From the NCBI RefSeq assembly GCF_000348905.1, contig NZ_AOFT01000006.1:120437-184436 (forward strand): a DNA stretch of 64,000 nt, given 5' to 3'. The first letter of the stretch is position 1; every line of letters starts with the position of its first letter. Source of the DNA: Bhargavaea cecembensis DSE10. GTDB taxonomy: Bacteria > Bacillota > Bacilli > Bacillales_A > Planococcaceae. The notes beneath the pieces were generated by a model, which worked only from the letters and a program-made list of their open reading frames with translations, was not told the DNA's origin and searched no databases. The translations under genes were made by a program, and so were the position numbers. Positions 40,519 to 49,746 of the stretch are shown here, one piece after another.

Positions 40519-41523
40519 ATGAAAAAAGTAACTATGGCAGATGTTGCAGAGCGTGCAGGCGTATCCAAAAGTACCGTTTCGCAATTTATCAATAACCGCT
40601 ATGAATATATGGCGGAGGCGACCAAACTCAGGATTGAAGAAGCGATTGAGGATTTAGGATATGTTCCGAATTACATCGCGAAAAGCCTGAGGCAAAAGAA
40701 AACATCGACCGTCGGTGTGATTGTCGCCAATATTCTTCATGCCTTCTCGACAGAGATTATCCGGTCGATCGAGGATGAGTGTGAGCAGAATGGCTTTCAT
40801 TTGTTCGTCTGTAATGCAGATGATCAGCCGGAAAAAGAGCGGGCCTATATCGATATGCTCGTAGCCAAGCAAGTGGATGGTCTGATCATATTTCCTACAA
40901 ACGGAAATGAAGATTACTACGAGCAATTGAAACGCTCAAAGTTCCCAATTGTGTTCATGGACCGGAAAATCGATCACACATTCTATCCGACAGTTCTGCT
41001 GGATAACGAAGCAGCTGCATCGTTAGCTGTCGCAGAACTGGTCCAAGGAGGGCATCGTAAAATCGGTATGGTTTCCAACTCTATCGAAAACAAAGTCACT
41101 CCACGACTTGAGCGGATAGCCGGTTTCCGGGAAGCTGCGGTAAAACACGGGCTTGAAGTGGTGGAAGAATGGATCATTGCAGACCAGGTACCGAACATCA
41201 AGGGCAGGTTGGAGAATGTTTGGAAAAAAACAGATCGGCCAACCGCTTTCTTCGCTGCAAACGACCTTGCTTTAATCGAACTCATGAAGTTTGCGAAACA
41301 GGAAAGGCTCCGGATTCCGGACGACCTCGGAATGATTGCCATCGATGATTCTCCGTTCCTTGAGATTGCACAGACGCCCATCACGGTCATCAGGCAACCA
41401 ACGTTTGAAATGGGCAAGGCTGCAGCAGAGATGCTGTTTAGTCTGATTCAGGGCGGCCGGATTGACTCGGTTTGCGAAGAGATTCGATTTGCCCCTGAGC
41501 TGGTCAAAAGAAATTCGATCTAA
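40519..41523 (+). CDS. LacI family transcriptional regulator (KdgR-like)
   Basis: 334 residues: N-terminal LacI helix-turn-helix with hinge helix (TMADVAERAGVSKSTVSQFINN to YIAKSLRQKKTSTVGVIV) and a periplasmic-binding-protein effector domain. Downstream marks include DGLIIFPTN, GHRKIGMVS, TAFFAANDLALIELMKF and LGMIAIDDSPF. Start ATG 40519 with AGGAGA ten bases before; an upstream ATG at 40501 lies next to the operator. It heads an operon with KDG kinase, KDPG aldolase and mannonate dehydratase, so KDG or a related sugar acid is the probable inducer. Confidence 0.9.
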   Translation: MKKVTMADVAERAGVSKSTVSQFINNRYEYMAEATKLRIEEAIEDLGYVPNYIAKSLRQKKTSTVGVIVANILHAFSTEIIRSIEDECEQNGFHLFVCNADDQPEKERAYIDMLVAKQVDGLIIFPTNGNEDYYEQLKRSKFPIVFMDRKIDHTFYPTVLLDNEAAASLAVAELVQGGHRKIGMVSNSIENKVTPRLERIAGFREAAVKHGLEVVEEWIIADQVPNIKGRLENVWKKTDRPTAFFAANDLALIELMKFAKQERLRIPDDLGMIAIDDSPFLEIAQTPITVIRQPTFEMGKAAAEMLFSLIQGGRIDSVCEEIRFAPELVKRNSI

Positions 41524-41545
41524 CTGTTTTTGAGGAGTGGGTGCT

Positions 41546-42502
41546 GTGTCTGGGAAATATGGAATGCTGACCATCGGTGACGCCATGATCACCATGAATC
41601 CTCTGTCAACGGGACCGATGCGTTATGTATCAGAGTTTGAAAGAAAGGTTGGAGGGGCGGATCTGAACGTTGCCATTGGCTGTGCGAGGCTGGGGCTGAA
41701 TGCCCGCTGGATCAGCAGGCTCGGAAAAGATGAATTCGGCAAGGTCATCTACAGCTTTGCCCGCGGAGAAGGGGTGGATGTGAACCATGTCCGTCTTGAA
41801 GAGGGTTTTGCCACTGGAGTCAATTTTAAAGAAATCCGCGAAGACGGTTCGGGAAAGACATTTTACTACCGGTTTCCGACACCGCTGAGTGTACTGACAC
41901 CCGAATCCATCACCGCAGACATGTTTGAAGGCATTCAGATGCTTTATCTGTCCGGTGTCTTCCTTTCTTTGGACCCGAAAAATGTTGCGATTGCCTTGCG
42001 GATGATCGACATCGCTGAAGAAAAAGGCATCACCATTGCATTCGATCCGAATATCCGTCTGAAATTGTGGACAATCGAACAGGTTCGGGAAGCCTTTGCT
42101 CCGATTTTGCCGAGGGTGGATATCTTATTAACCGGCTTTGACGAACTTCAGCTGATTGCGGACCGGAAGGATTTGCAGGAATGCCTGGAATTCCTGAATT
42201 CGTACGAAATCAGAGAGGTTGTCATCAAGAACGGAAGCAAGGGATCGAAGCTATACCGGGAAGGATCATGCTTTAACGGAGAACCATTCCAGGTTAAGGC
42301 GATCGATACGGTCGGAGCAGGTGATGGATTCAATGCCGGATATCTCTACGGATATCTGAACGGCCTTGGGCCTGAAGAGAGACTTCGCTTTGCCAATGCA
42401 GTGGGGGCGCTGGTTACGACAGTATCAGGAGACAATGAAGGTTTGCCTGATACTGATGAAGTGAATGCGTTTCTCGGGAACAAAACGGTCATCGAACGTT
42501 GA
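41546..42502 (+). CDS. kdgK: 2-keto-3-deoxygluconate kinase (PfkB family)
   Basis: About 318 residues of the ribokinase/PfkB fold. Features are MLTIGDAMITMNP, VGGADLNVAIGCARLGL, FYYRFPTPLSVLTPESI, DPNIRLKLW and the C-terminal anion-hole signature DTVGAGDGFNAGYLYG with catalytic Asp. It phosphorylates 2-keto-3-deoxygluconate to KDPG. GTG 41546 is eight bases after GAGGAG; the earlier in-frame GTG (41537) overlaps that site. The stop overlaps the next ribosome-site region, and the next gene is HxlB-like. Confidence 0.85.
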   Translation: MSGKYGMLTIGDAMITMNPLSTGPMRYVSEFERKVGGADLNVAIGCARLGLNARWISRLGKDEFGKVIYSFARGEGVDVNHVRLEEGFATGVNFKEIREDGSGKTFYYRFPTPLSVLTPESITADMFEGIQMLYLSGVFLSLDPKNVAIALRMIDIAEEKGITIAFDPNIRLKLWTIEQVREAFAPILPRVDILLTGFDELQLIADRKDLQECLEFLNSYEIREVVIKNGSKGSKLYREGSCFNGEPFQVKAIDTVGAGDGFNAGYLYGYLNGLGPEERLRFANAVGALVTTVSGDNEGLPDTDEVNAFLGNKTVIER

Positions 42503-42519
42503 AAGGGGAGGTGTCTGAA

Positions 42520-43062
42520 TTGGTCACGCCATCAGTCATCCTGCAGGAAGTCAGCCAGGTGATCGGAAAGGTCGATCCCCGGCAATACCGGCAACTCAAG
42601 GAAATGCTGAATGAACCGGGCAGGCTGTTTATCTTCGGTGAGGGACGATCCGGGCTCTTGGGGAGGATGATCGCCATGAGGCTGATGCACTGTGGCTGTA
42701 AAGTGTTTGTCGTTGACGAAACGATTACGCCCTCCCTGGCTAAAGAGGATCGTTTACTGGTTATCTCCGGATCCGGCAACTCTGCACGCATCCGGGATAT
42801 GGCAAAGAAAAGCGAGGGCGCGGGATATCGGATCTGGCTGGTTACAGCGAATGGGGAAGCCCTCGGGGAAACCTGGTGCGAAGGCGGGCTTCTGATTCCG
42901 GCTGCAACGAGGAGCCGCAAGTCTGGAGAGCCCGGGACTATCCAGCCGCTCGGCAATCAGTTTGACCAGAGCGCGCATCTGTTGCTTGATGCGTTGGTCA
43001 TCGATGGACCGGCTTCCGGATTGGATCATCAATCTCTGAAGGACCGCCACTCGAATCTCTGA
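42520..43062 (+). CDS. SIS-domain 6-phospho-3-hexuloisomerase-like protein
   Basis: About 180 residues. SIS-fold features of HxlB/PHI proteins: RLFIFGEGRSGLLGRMIAMRLMHCG, VFVVDETITPSL, DRLLVISGSGNSARI, IWLVTANGE and the C-terminal PLGNQFDQSAHLLLDALV. In RuMP-pathway organisms this enzyme interconverts 3-hexulose-6-phosphate and fructose-6-phosphate. TTG 42520 is favoured, because AAAGGGGAGGTG lies seven bases before it. Its usual partner (an HPS-like protein) is encoded at the far end of the operon (50632), so the pair may handle a keto-sugar phosphate derived from the imported acid. Confidence 0.8.
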   Translation: MVTPSVILQEVSQVIGKVDPRQYRQLKEMLNEPGRLFIFGEGRSGLLGRMIAMRLMHCGCKVFVVDETITPSLAKEDRLLVISGSGNSARIRDMAKKSEGAGYRIWLVTANGEALGETWCEGGLLIPAATRSRKSGEPGTIQPLGNQFDQSAHLLLDALVIDGPASGLDHQSLKDRHSNL

Positions 43063-43078
43063 GAAGGAAGGTTGACTC

Positions 43079-44089
43079 ATGGCGACTGTCACAGTGCCTC
43101 ACCAAGAGGCTCAAGTGCTTATCGAACAAAAACTGGTGGAAAATGGTGTTTCCCCAAAAGAGGCTTCGAAAGTTGCAGATGTCCTGCTTCATGCAGACTT
43201 GCGGGGTGTGTCCTCTCACGGATCGCTCAGGACGGAACATTATGTGACCCGGCTACAATCAGGGAGCATCAATCCTGCCCCGAAACTCGAATTTCAGGCA
43301 ACCGGTCCTGTGACCGGTGTCGTCGACGGAGACGATGGGCTTGGGCATGTGGTCGCTGACTTTGCGATGGACCGGGCCATTGAGATGGGATTGGAGAACG
43401 GTGTGGGAATGGTAACCGCCATGAACAGCAGTCATTGCGGAGCGCTCAGTTATTTCGTCCAGAAGGCGGCAAGTAGCGGCCTGATCGGAATCGCGATGAC
43501 CCACACCGACAAGATTGTCGTGCCATTTGGCGGTAAAGAACCGTTTCTCGGCACAAACCCGATTGCCTATGGGGTACCGGCAAAAAACGAAAAACCGCTG
43601 ATTCTGGATATGGCCACATCCAATGTCGCACTCGGAAAGATTCTCCAGAGTGAGGCGGAAGGAAAAGAAATTCCGTCGGGATGGGGAGTTGATGAAGAAG
43701 GCCGCGAAGTGAACGACCCTTCAAAGGTTAAAGCGCTTCTTCCATTTGGCGGACCCAAAGGTTATGGTCTTTCACTGATTGTCGACATCTTTTCCGGACT
43801 TTTGGCCGGAGCCGCTTTCGGTCCACACATCTCGAAGATGTATGGAGATTATGACCAGAAGCGCAAACTTGGCCATTACTTCTGTGCAATTGATCCGGCC
43901 CGGTTTACCGATCGGGATACGTTCTTCGTGCAGATGGACCGGATGATCCGTGAGCTTCACGAGGCGCCTCCTGCGGAAGGGTTCGAGAGAGTTCTTGTCC
44001 CGGGAGAAATCGAACAGATGAATGAAGAACGGAACCTCCAGCTGGGAATCCGGATCGCCGAAAAGACTTATGAGTATCTGAAAAGCTGA
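43079..44089 (+). CDS. Ldh/MDH2 family NAD(P)-dependent oxidoreductase (YjmC-like)
   Basis: 336 residues of the malate/L-lactate dehydrogenase-2 family, which also contains ureidoglycolate dehydrogenase and 2,3-diketo-L-gulonate reductase. It shows [24 protein letters not shown] with the catalytic His, [32 protein letters not shown] and [15 protein letters not shown]. Family relatives lie beside uxuA in the Bacillus hexuronate operon (yjmC). It precedes the TRAP genes by 36 bp. The likely reaction is 2-keto acid reduction or 2-hydroxy acid oxidation on the imported sugar acid. Confidence 0.88.
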   Translation: MATVTVPHQEAQVLIEQKLVENGVSPKEASKVADVLLHADLRGVSSHGSLRTEHYVTRLQSGSINPAPKLEFQATGPVTGVVDGDDGLGHVVADFAMDRAIEMGLENGVGMVTAMNSSHCGALSYFVQKAASSGLIGIAMTHTDKIVVPFGGKEPFLGTNPIAYGVPAKNEKPLILDMATSNVALGKILQSEAEGKEIPSGWGVDEEGREVNDPSKVKALLPFGGPKGYGLSLIVDIFSGLLAGAAFGPHISKMYGDYDQKRKLGHYFCAIDPARFTDRDTFFVQMDRMIRELHEAPPAEGFERVLVPGEIEQMNEERNLQLGIRIAEKTYEYLKS

Positions 44090-44125
44090 AACAATGAATT
44101 CATCAAATAAAAGGGAGAGATTGAG

Positions 44126-45136
44126 ATGAAAAAAGCATGGTTGGCAGGAGCGTTGGCATCCGCGATGATTTTGGGGGCTTGCGGATCGGATACTTCGTCG
44201 GGAGGAGAAGCAGAAGGCTCAACGGGTTCGGGCGATAAGATCGAATGGCGGATGGGCCACCTGGCAGATGAAAATCATATCTGGCATAAGACAGCCGAGC
44301 AATTTGCAGATTCAGTCAGCGAGAAAACCGACGGTCAGATTGAAATCACCATCTATCCGAACAACTCGCTTGGCGGAGAGACCGATACGATCAATGCGAT
44401 TCAGGCAGGAACAGCAGACATGGTCATTTCCGGTGAAACGCTTCAGAACTGGGCACCTAGCGCTGCTTTGATGGCCGCTCCATATGCCTTCCGTGACCTT
44501 GATCATGTTAAGTCGGTGGTCGAAGGCGAGATCGGACAGCAGATCGCTGATGAAATCAAAGAAAAAGCCGGTCTGACACCGCTTTACTACCATACCCGTG
44601 CGCCGCGTAACCTGACGTCCAATGAGCCGATTGAATCTCCTGAAGATCTGTCAGGATTCAGCATGCGTGTCCCGAACGTCCCGCTTTTCCTTGATGCGTG
44701 GAGCGCTGCAGGAGCGAAGCCACAGGTGATGGACTTCCAGGAAGTGTTCACAGGCCTCCAGCAGGGTGTCATCGACGGACAGGAAAACCCGGTCGACCTG
44801 ATTCAGAGCGGAGGACTTTATGAAGTTCAGGACTACGTCAACCGTACGGAACATGTCTACTCCTGGATCTATCTCCTCGTTGGTAACGAGCAGTTCAACC
44901 AGCTGAGCGATGAGCAAAAGTCGGCTGTTGAAGAGGCTGCGGCTGAAGCTCAGGAATATGGAATGGAGCTCTACGATGAAGAAATTGAAAAGATCGAACA
45001 GGCGCTGAAGGATGAGGGCATGGAGTTCGTCGATGTTGACCAGGATGCGTTCCGTGAAGCGATGAAACCGGCTATTGAAAAATCCTTGGGTCAGGAACAG
45101 TTGGATCTCTACAATAAAATCCTTGAAGCTGAGTAA
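44126..45136 (+). CDS. TRAP transporter substrate-binding lipoprotein (DctP family)
   Basis: 336 residues, lipoprotein signal with lipobox ILGAC (Cys about 19) and Ser/Gly linker. It has the DctP landmarks MGHLADENHIWHKTAEQFADSVSEKTDGQIEITIYPNNSLGGE, MRVPNVPLFLDAWSAAGAKPQVMDFQEVFTGLQQGVIDGQENPVDLI. It is nearer to sugar-acid receptors (gulonate, glucuronate or mannonate binding) than to C4-dicarboxylate ones, judging by the surrounding enzymes. ATG 44126 follows AAGGGAGAG. A strong stem-loop separates it from dctQ. Confidence 0.93.
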   Translation: MKKAWLAGALASAMILGACGSDTSSGGEAEGSTGSGDKIEWRMGHLADENHIWHKTAEQFADSVSEKTDGQIEITIYPNNSLGGETDTINAIQAGTADMVISGETLQNWAPSAALMAAPYAFRDLDHVKSVVEGEIGQQIADEIKEKAGLTPLYYHTRAPRNLTSNEPIESPEDLSGFSMRVPNVPLFLDAWSAAGAKPQVMDFQEVFTGLQQGVIDGQENPVDLIQSGGLYEVQDYVNRTEHVYSWIYLLVGNEQFNQLSDEQKSAVEEAAAEAQEYGMELYDEEIEKIEQALKDEGMEFVDVDQDAFREAMKPAIEKSLGQEQLDLYNKILEAE

Positions 45137-45153
45137 GAGCATTGAACTTTGAG

Positions 45154-45189
45154 AGGCACATCTGGCTGCAGGGAAGCCAAATGTGCCTT
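45154..45189 (+). terminator. Intercistronic stem-loop between dctP and dctQ
   Basis: AGGCACATCTGGCT pairs with AGCCAAATGTGCCTT (about 13 pairs, one mismatch), then TTCC. The U-tract is short, so it is more an attenuator or RNA-stability element than a full terminator. It is comparable to the element at 9307. Confidence 0.65.
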
Positions 45190-45214
45190 TCCAACTAGAA
45201 AGGACTGAACTGAT

Positions 45215-45712
45215 ATGACAACGATGCGGAAGGCGATAGATTTTACTCTGGCTACTTTAACTTTTTTAAGCTTTGCCGGCGTCATAATCATCGTTACCGT
45301 GCAGATCATTTCGAGATTTGCACCGTATTCATTTGTCTGGACGGAAGAACTGACGCGCTATCTTTTTCTATATGCCATTTGCTTCGGGGCACCGCTTGCA
45401 TTGATGAGAAATGAATTTATTAATGTTGACCTAATCTTGAACAAGATGCCAAACAAGTTTCGCCGATACTATGAGGTGTTCATCTATGTTCTTATCATTG
45501 CCCTCAGTGTTGTGATGGTTATTGAAGGCTACAATTTCACACTGATCGGGAAAAATCAGGCCTCAGCGACTATGCCGTTCCAGATGTCAGTGATTCACGC
45601 AGCACTGATTATTATGGCCGTGTTCCTGATTTACTACGCTGTGCTGAAGGTGATTGATCTCATTAGGAACGAACAGGACTATTCTCAAGACTTTGGAGGT
45701 GAGGATCTATGA
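45215..45712 (+). CDS. TRAP transporter small permease (DctQ family)
   Basis: 165 residues, four helices. The DctQ motif QIISRFAPYSFVWTEELTRYLFLYAICFGAPLALMRNEFINVDL is intact, with WTEE between helices and a polar loop after helix 2. ATG 45215 lies about 11 bases after AAAGGA. The stop overlaps the start of dctM (ATGA). Confidence 0.92.
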   Translation: MTTMRKAIDFTLATLTFLSFAGVIIIVTVQIISRFAPYSFVWTEELTRYLFLYAICFGAPLALMRNEFINVDLILNKMPNKFRRYYEVFIYVLIIALSVVMVIEGYNFTLIGKNQASATMPFQMSVIHAALIIMAVFLIYYAVLKVIDLIRNEQDYSQDFGGEDL

Positions 45713-46986
45713 TGGCCGCTCTGCTGTTTGTTTCATTTATTGTACTCATTTTCTTGGGAGTGCCCGTTGCATTCAGTCTAGGTCTCTCTTCACTTCTCTA
45801 TTTGCTGATTGCGGATATTCCGCTAACTATCATCCCCCAGAGAATGTTTGGCGGTCTAAACTCTTTCGTATTGCTATGTATACCGGGGTTTGTACTGGCA
45901 GGTAACTTGATGAATGCAAGCGGAATCACTGAAAGAATCATTGGTTTTGCCAATAACTTTCTTGGTCACATCCGTGGGGGGCTAGGACTTGCAAACGTCG
46001 GTGCGTCAATGGGATTTGCGGGTATCTCTGGTACGGCGCTAGCTGACACTGCAAGTATCGGGTCGGTATTGATTCCGGCAATGAAGCGGGAAGGATACGG
46101 GGCTGGCTTTTCGGTTGCAGTTACTGCATCTTCCTCTACGGTTGGTCCCATTATTCCACCGTCTCTGCCATTAATTATCGTTGGTACACTCGCATCATTA
46201 TCCATTGGCGATTTGTTCCTTGCCGGAGCAGTTCCAGGAATCTTACTTGGTTTGGGCCTGATGATCCCTACATATTTCATCTCTGTAAAGCGGAACTACC
46301 CTAAGGGTGAACGCAAAACACTAAAGGAAGTCGGAAAAAGCTTTGTCAGTGCGTTTTGGGCACTCCTCATGACCATTATTATTTTGTGGGGAATCCTCGG
46401 AGGCTTCTTTACACCGACTGAAGCATCAATTGTAGCTGTACTCTATGCGTTCATCATCGGAATCTTTGTCTATCGCCAATTGCCTATTAAAGAAATTCCT
46501 AAGATCATGCTGGAATCCATGACTTCTACGGCGTCTATCATGTTACTTGTCGGGTTCGCCAACCTGTTCGGCTGGATCATGGTGCGGGAACAGATTCCAC
46601 AGCTTGTAGCTGATTCCATCCTGGGGATTTCAACAAATGCGATTGTGGTTATTATTCTGATCAACTTGCTGCTGCTATTTGTCGGTACCTTCATGGAAAC
46701 CATTGCGGCTATTGTCATTTTGTTCCCGGTTCTTCTGCCTGTGGCGACATCCATCGGAATGGACCCGATCCAGTTCGGCGTCATGATGGTGCTCAACTTG
46801 GTGATTGGCCTGTGTACTCCTCCGGTGGGCGTCTGCCTGTTCGTCGCCTCTCAGATCGGGAAAGTCTCGATGGGCAAGGCAACGAGAGAGCTCCTTCCGT
46901 TCCTCGGAGTCAGTCTCGTGGTCTTGATGCTGGTGGCGTTTGTGCCGGAAATTACTACATTCCTGCCAAGCCTATTTGATAATTAA
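45709..46986 (+). CDS. TRAP transporter large permease (DctM family)
   Basis: 425 residues, about 12 helices. Family blocks are MFGGLNSFVLLCIPGFVLAGNLMNASG, GFAGISGTALADTASIGSVLIPAMKREGYGAGF, VGPIIPPSLPLIIVGTLASLSIGDLFLAGAVPG, FFTPTEASIVAVLYA and LCTPPVGVCLFVASQ. GGAGGTGAGG before ATG 45709. Translationally coupled to dctQ; completes the third TRAP system of the window. Confidence 0.94.
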   Translation: MMAALLFVSFIVLIFLGVPVAFSLGLSSLLYLLIADIPLTIIPQRMFGGLNSFVLLCIPGFVLAGNLMNASGITERIIGFANNFLGHIRGGLGLANVGASMGFAGISGTALADTASIGSVLIPAMKREGYGAGFSVAVTASSSTVGPIIPPSLPLIIVGTLASLSIGDLFLAGAVPGILLGLGLMIPTYFISVKRNYPKGERKTLKEVGKSFVSAFWALLMTIIILWGILGGFFTPTEASIVAVLYAFIIGIFVYRQLPIKEIPKIMLESMTSTASIMLLVGFANLFGWIMVREQIPQLVADSILGISTNAIVVIILINLLLLFVGTFMETIAAIVILFPVLLPVATSIGMDPIQFGVMMVLNLVIGLCTPPVGVCLFVASQIGKVSMGKATRELLPFLGVSLVVLMLVAFVPEITTFLPSLFDN

Positions 46987-46998
46987 GGAGAATGTCTG

Positions 46999-48018
46999 AT
47001 GAAAGCTGTCCATATTCCTGAACCACATACGTTGAACATTATTGAAATGGAGAAACCGGAAATTCGGAATTCTACAGATGTGCTCGTGAAGGTGAAGCGG
47101 GCGGGGATCTGCGGATCAGATATGCATATTTTCCATGGAACCAATCCGCTGGCCACCTATCCGAGGATCACCGGCCATGAAGTTGCCGGGGAAGTGGTGG
47201 AAACCGGAACAGGCGTTAATCATCTTAGAGCCGGTGATCATGTGGTTATCGAGCCGATCCGGTATTGCGGCGAGTGCTATGCATGCCGTAAAGGCCGTCC
47301 GAATGTCTGTGAACACCTTTCCGTGTTCGGTGTCCACGAAGACGGAGGGATGCGTGAATATCTCGTGTTGCCTGAACGTCAGCTGCACGCGGTGGATCTG
47401 GAACTTGATTGGGACGAGATCGTCCTGGCGGAACCGTATACAATCGGTGCCCAGGCAGTATGGCGCGGAAATGTTGAGGAGGGGGACACCGTTCTCATCC
47501 AGGGATGCGGGCCAATCGGCATCTGCATCCTGAAAATGGCCAAGATTGCCGGGGCAACTGTTTATATGACCGACCTGAACGAAGAACGGATGAAGTTTGC
47601 CCTTGAAAGCGGTGCGGATGAAGTCATCGATGCAGGAAATGAGCAGGTCGATCAGGCCATTATGCGCCTAACGGACGGCAGAGGCGTCAATGTCGCCATC
47701 GATGCAGTGGGCCTACCCTCAACGGCGGCACTGGGAGTAGATGTGGTCTCGCCTGCCGGGTATGTCGTGATACTCGGTTTCGACGAGCGCCCTTCTCAAA
47801 TCCCGCAGCTTCCGGTTACCAAGAAAGAGGTGACCATCGTCGGCTCCCGTCTGCAGACCAATCAGTTCGGCCGTGTGGTGGAACTCCTGAATCAGAAAAA
47901 ACTGTGTTCAGATGGCCTGATCACCCACAAGTTCTCTCTGGAACAGGCTGGAGATGCATTCAAGTTTGTCGAGGAGCACCCGGACCAGGTCCGGAAAGCA
48001 TTGATTGTATTTGACTGA
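46999..48018 (+). CDS. Zinc-binding medium-chain alcohol dehydrogenase (sugar acid dehydrogenase)
   Basis: 339 residues of the MDR/sorbitol dehydrogenase type: catalytic zinc site in [15 protein letters not shown] and [14 protein letters not shown], four structural cysteines in [29 protein letters not shown] cofactor fold, [12 protein letters not shown]. It corresponds by position and type to yjmD of the Bacillus hexuronate operon. Relatives include L-gulonate 5-dehydrogenase and L-idonate/galactonate dehydrogenases, so oxidation of imported L-gulonate to D-fructuronate is a plausible first step. AAGGAG precedes the ATG. Confidence 0.88.
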   Translation: MKAVHIPEPHTLNIIEMEKPEIRNSTDVLVKVKRAGICGSDMHIFHGTNPLATYPRITGHEVAGEVVETGTGVNHLRAGDHVVIEPIRYCGECYACRKGRPNVCEHLSVFGVHEDGGMREYLVLPERQLHAVDLELDWDEIVLAEPYTIGAQAVWRGNVEEGDTVLIQGCGPIGICILKMAKIAGATVYMTDLNEERMKFALESGADEVIDAGNEQVDQAIMRLTDGRGVNVAIDAVGLPSTAALGVDVVSPAGYVVILGFDERPSQIPQLPVTKKEVTIVGSRLQTNQFGRVVELLNQKKLCSDGLITHKFSLEQAGDAFKFVEEHPDQVRKALIVFD

Positions 48019-48029
48019 GGAGGCTGTCC

Positions 48030-48653
48030 ATGATTCCGAAGATGAAGGTATACGAGGAATTGCTTGATACAAAAGTGGTTGCCGTGATCCGGGGAAAAAA
48101 TGCGGAAGAAGCAACAGCCATTTCTGAAGCTGCGCTGGAAGGGGGCATGAGGGCCATCGAGGTGACCTACACCACCCCTGGGGCGGGACAGGTGATTGAA
48201 CGGCTATCCGGCACGGACGCGCTGGTCGGAGCAGGTACCGTACTTGATGCGGAAACCGCCAGACATGCCCTTCTGGCAGGAGCGGCGTTTATCGTCAGTC
48301 CCCATTTCGATCCGGAAGTGGCGAGGCTGTGCAACCGTTACAGCACGCCGTACTTGCCTGGCTGCATGACGATCAAGGAAATGGTGCTTGCAAGTGAAGC
48401 GGGCTGTGACATTCTCAAGCTGTTTCCAGCCAACGGATTTGAACCATCATTTATCAGGTCGGTGCAGGGACCGCTTCCGAATGTCCGGATCATGCCGACC
48501 GGAGGCATCAATAAAGAAAATATGAATAGCTGGCTCGAGGCAGGCGCAGTCGCAGTGGGCGTCGGAAGCGACCTGACCAAGACGTACCGCGCTTCTGGCA
48601 GGGAGGCGGTCGTAGAGTCAGCCCGCAACTATATGGCCGCTGTACAGCGATGA
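48030..48653 (+). CDS. eda: KDPG/KHG aldolase
   Basis: 207-residue class I aldolase TIM barrel. It has KVVAVIRGKNAEEA, AIEVTYTTPGA (catalytic Glu), VGAGTVLDAE, FIVSPHFDPEV, the Schiff-base Lys in CDILKLFPANGFEPSFI and IMPTGGINKEN. It splits KDPG into pyruvate and glyceraldehyde-3-phosphate. It directly follows the dehydrogenase (GAGGAGGCTG ribosome site) and precedes uxuA, giving the lower half of the pathway with KdgK. Confidence 0.93.
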   Translation: MIPKMKVYEELLDTKVVAVIRGKNAEEATAISEAALEGGMRAIEVTYTTPGAGQVIERLSGTDALVGAGTVLDAETARHALLAGAAFIVSPHFDPEVARLCNRYSTPYLPGCMTIKEMVLASEAGCDILKLFPANGFEPSFIRSVQGPLPNVRIMPTGGINKENMNSWLEAGAVAVGVGSDLTKTYRASGREAVVESARNYMAAVQR

Positions 48654-48666
48654 GGAGGAATAATTC

Positions 48667-49746
48667 TTGAACATCACATTCAGATGGTACGGACGGGGCA
48701 ATGACAGTGTCACCCTTGAGCAAATCCGCCAGATTCCGGGCGTAAAGGGGATTGTATGGGCCCTGCATCAGAAACCGGTCGGAGACGTGTGGGAAAAGGA
48801 AGAAATACTCGAGGAAGTTGAGTATATCCGCTCCCATGGCTTCCATGCGGATGTCGTGGAAAGCGTTAATGTGCATGAGTCAATCAAGCTGGGAAATGAG
48901 GACCGGGACCGCTACATCGAGAATTACAAGGAGACCATCCGCAATCTGGGCGAGGCAGGCGTCAAGGTGATCTGTTATAACTTCATGCCGATCTTCGACT
49001 GGACCCGGACCGCGCTGTATGAACCGCTCGAAGACGGTTCGACCGCCCTCTATTTCGATAAGGAAAAGATCGAGTCGCTGGATCCAGAAGAACTTGTCAG
49101 TACGGTCGCTTCTGCGTCAGATTTGACGCTGCCGGGCTGGGAGCCGGAAAAGATGGCTCGGATCAAAGAGCTGTTTGAGGCATATCGGGAGATTGACGAA
49201 GACAAGCTCTGGGAACATCTCGCCTACTTCCTCGAGGAGATCCTGCCTGTTGCAGAGCAAGCCGGCATCCGGATGGCCATTCATCCGGACGATCCGCCGT
49301 GGTCGATTTTCGGTTTGCCGCGCATCATGACGGGCGGCGAAAGCTGGAAAAAGCTCCGTGAAATTTCCGATTCCCCATCAAACGGCATTACATTCTGCAC
49401 GGGTTCGATGGGCGCGAATCCAGATAATGACATGGTGGAATTGGCAAAAGATTATCTGGCACACTCGCCATTCAGTCATGTCCGCAACGTGCGCATTTTT
49501 GAAAATGGAAGCTTTATCGAAAGTTCCCATCTGACTTCTGATGGTTCGGTCGATATCAACGGGGTCATCCGTCAATTCGCTGATCAGGACTATGAAGGTT
49601 ACGTACGCCCCGATCATGGCCGGCATATATGGGGAGAGGAATGCCGGCCGGGGTACGGCCTTTACGACCGTGCTCTCGGCATCATGTACCTGCTTGGACT
49701 ATGGGATGCCTACACGTCCGGAAAAGGGGAGAAGGCATCATGGTGA
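48667..49746 (+). CDS. uxuA: Mannonate dehydratase
   Basis: 359 residues, UxuA family (xylose-isomerase-like TIM barrel). Signals are FRWYGRGNDSVTLEQIRQIPGVKGIVWALH at the start, CYNFMPIFDWTRT, MAIHPDDPPWSIFGLPRI (metal His), TFCTGSMG, VRNVRIF and YVRPDHGRHIWGE. It dehydrates D-mannonate to 2-keto-3-deoxygluconate. TTG start with GAGGAGGAATAA upstream. The SDR gene begins inside its last codons. Lack of a uronate isomerase (uxaC) gene suggests that the operon receives an aldonate or ketoacid rather than glucuronate. Confidence 0.95.
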   Translation: MNITFRWYGRGNDSVTLEQIRQIPGVKGIVWALHQKPVGDVWEKEEILEEVEYIRSHGFHADVVESVNVHESIKLGNEDRDRYIENYKETIRNLGEAGVKVICYNFMPIFDWTRTALYEPLEDGSTALYFDKEKIESLDPEELVSTVASASDLTLPGWEPEKMARIKELFEAYREIDEDKLWEHLAYFLEEILPVAEQAGIRMAIHPDDPPWSIFGLPRIMTGGESWKKLREISDSPSNGITFCTGSMGANPDNDMVELAKDYLAHSPFSHVRNVRIFENGSFIESSHLTSDGSVDINGVIRQFADQDYEGYVRPDHGRHIWGEECRPGYGLYDRALGIMYLLGLWDAYTSGKGEKASW

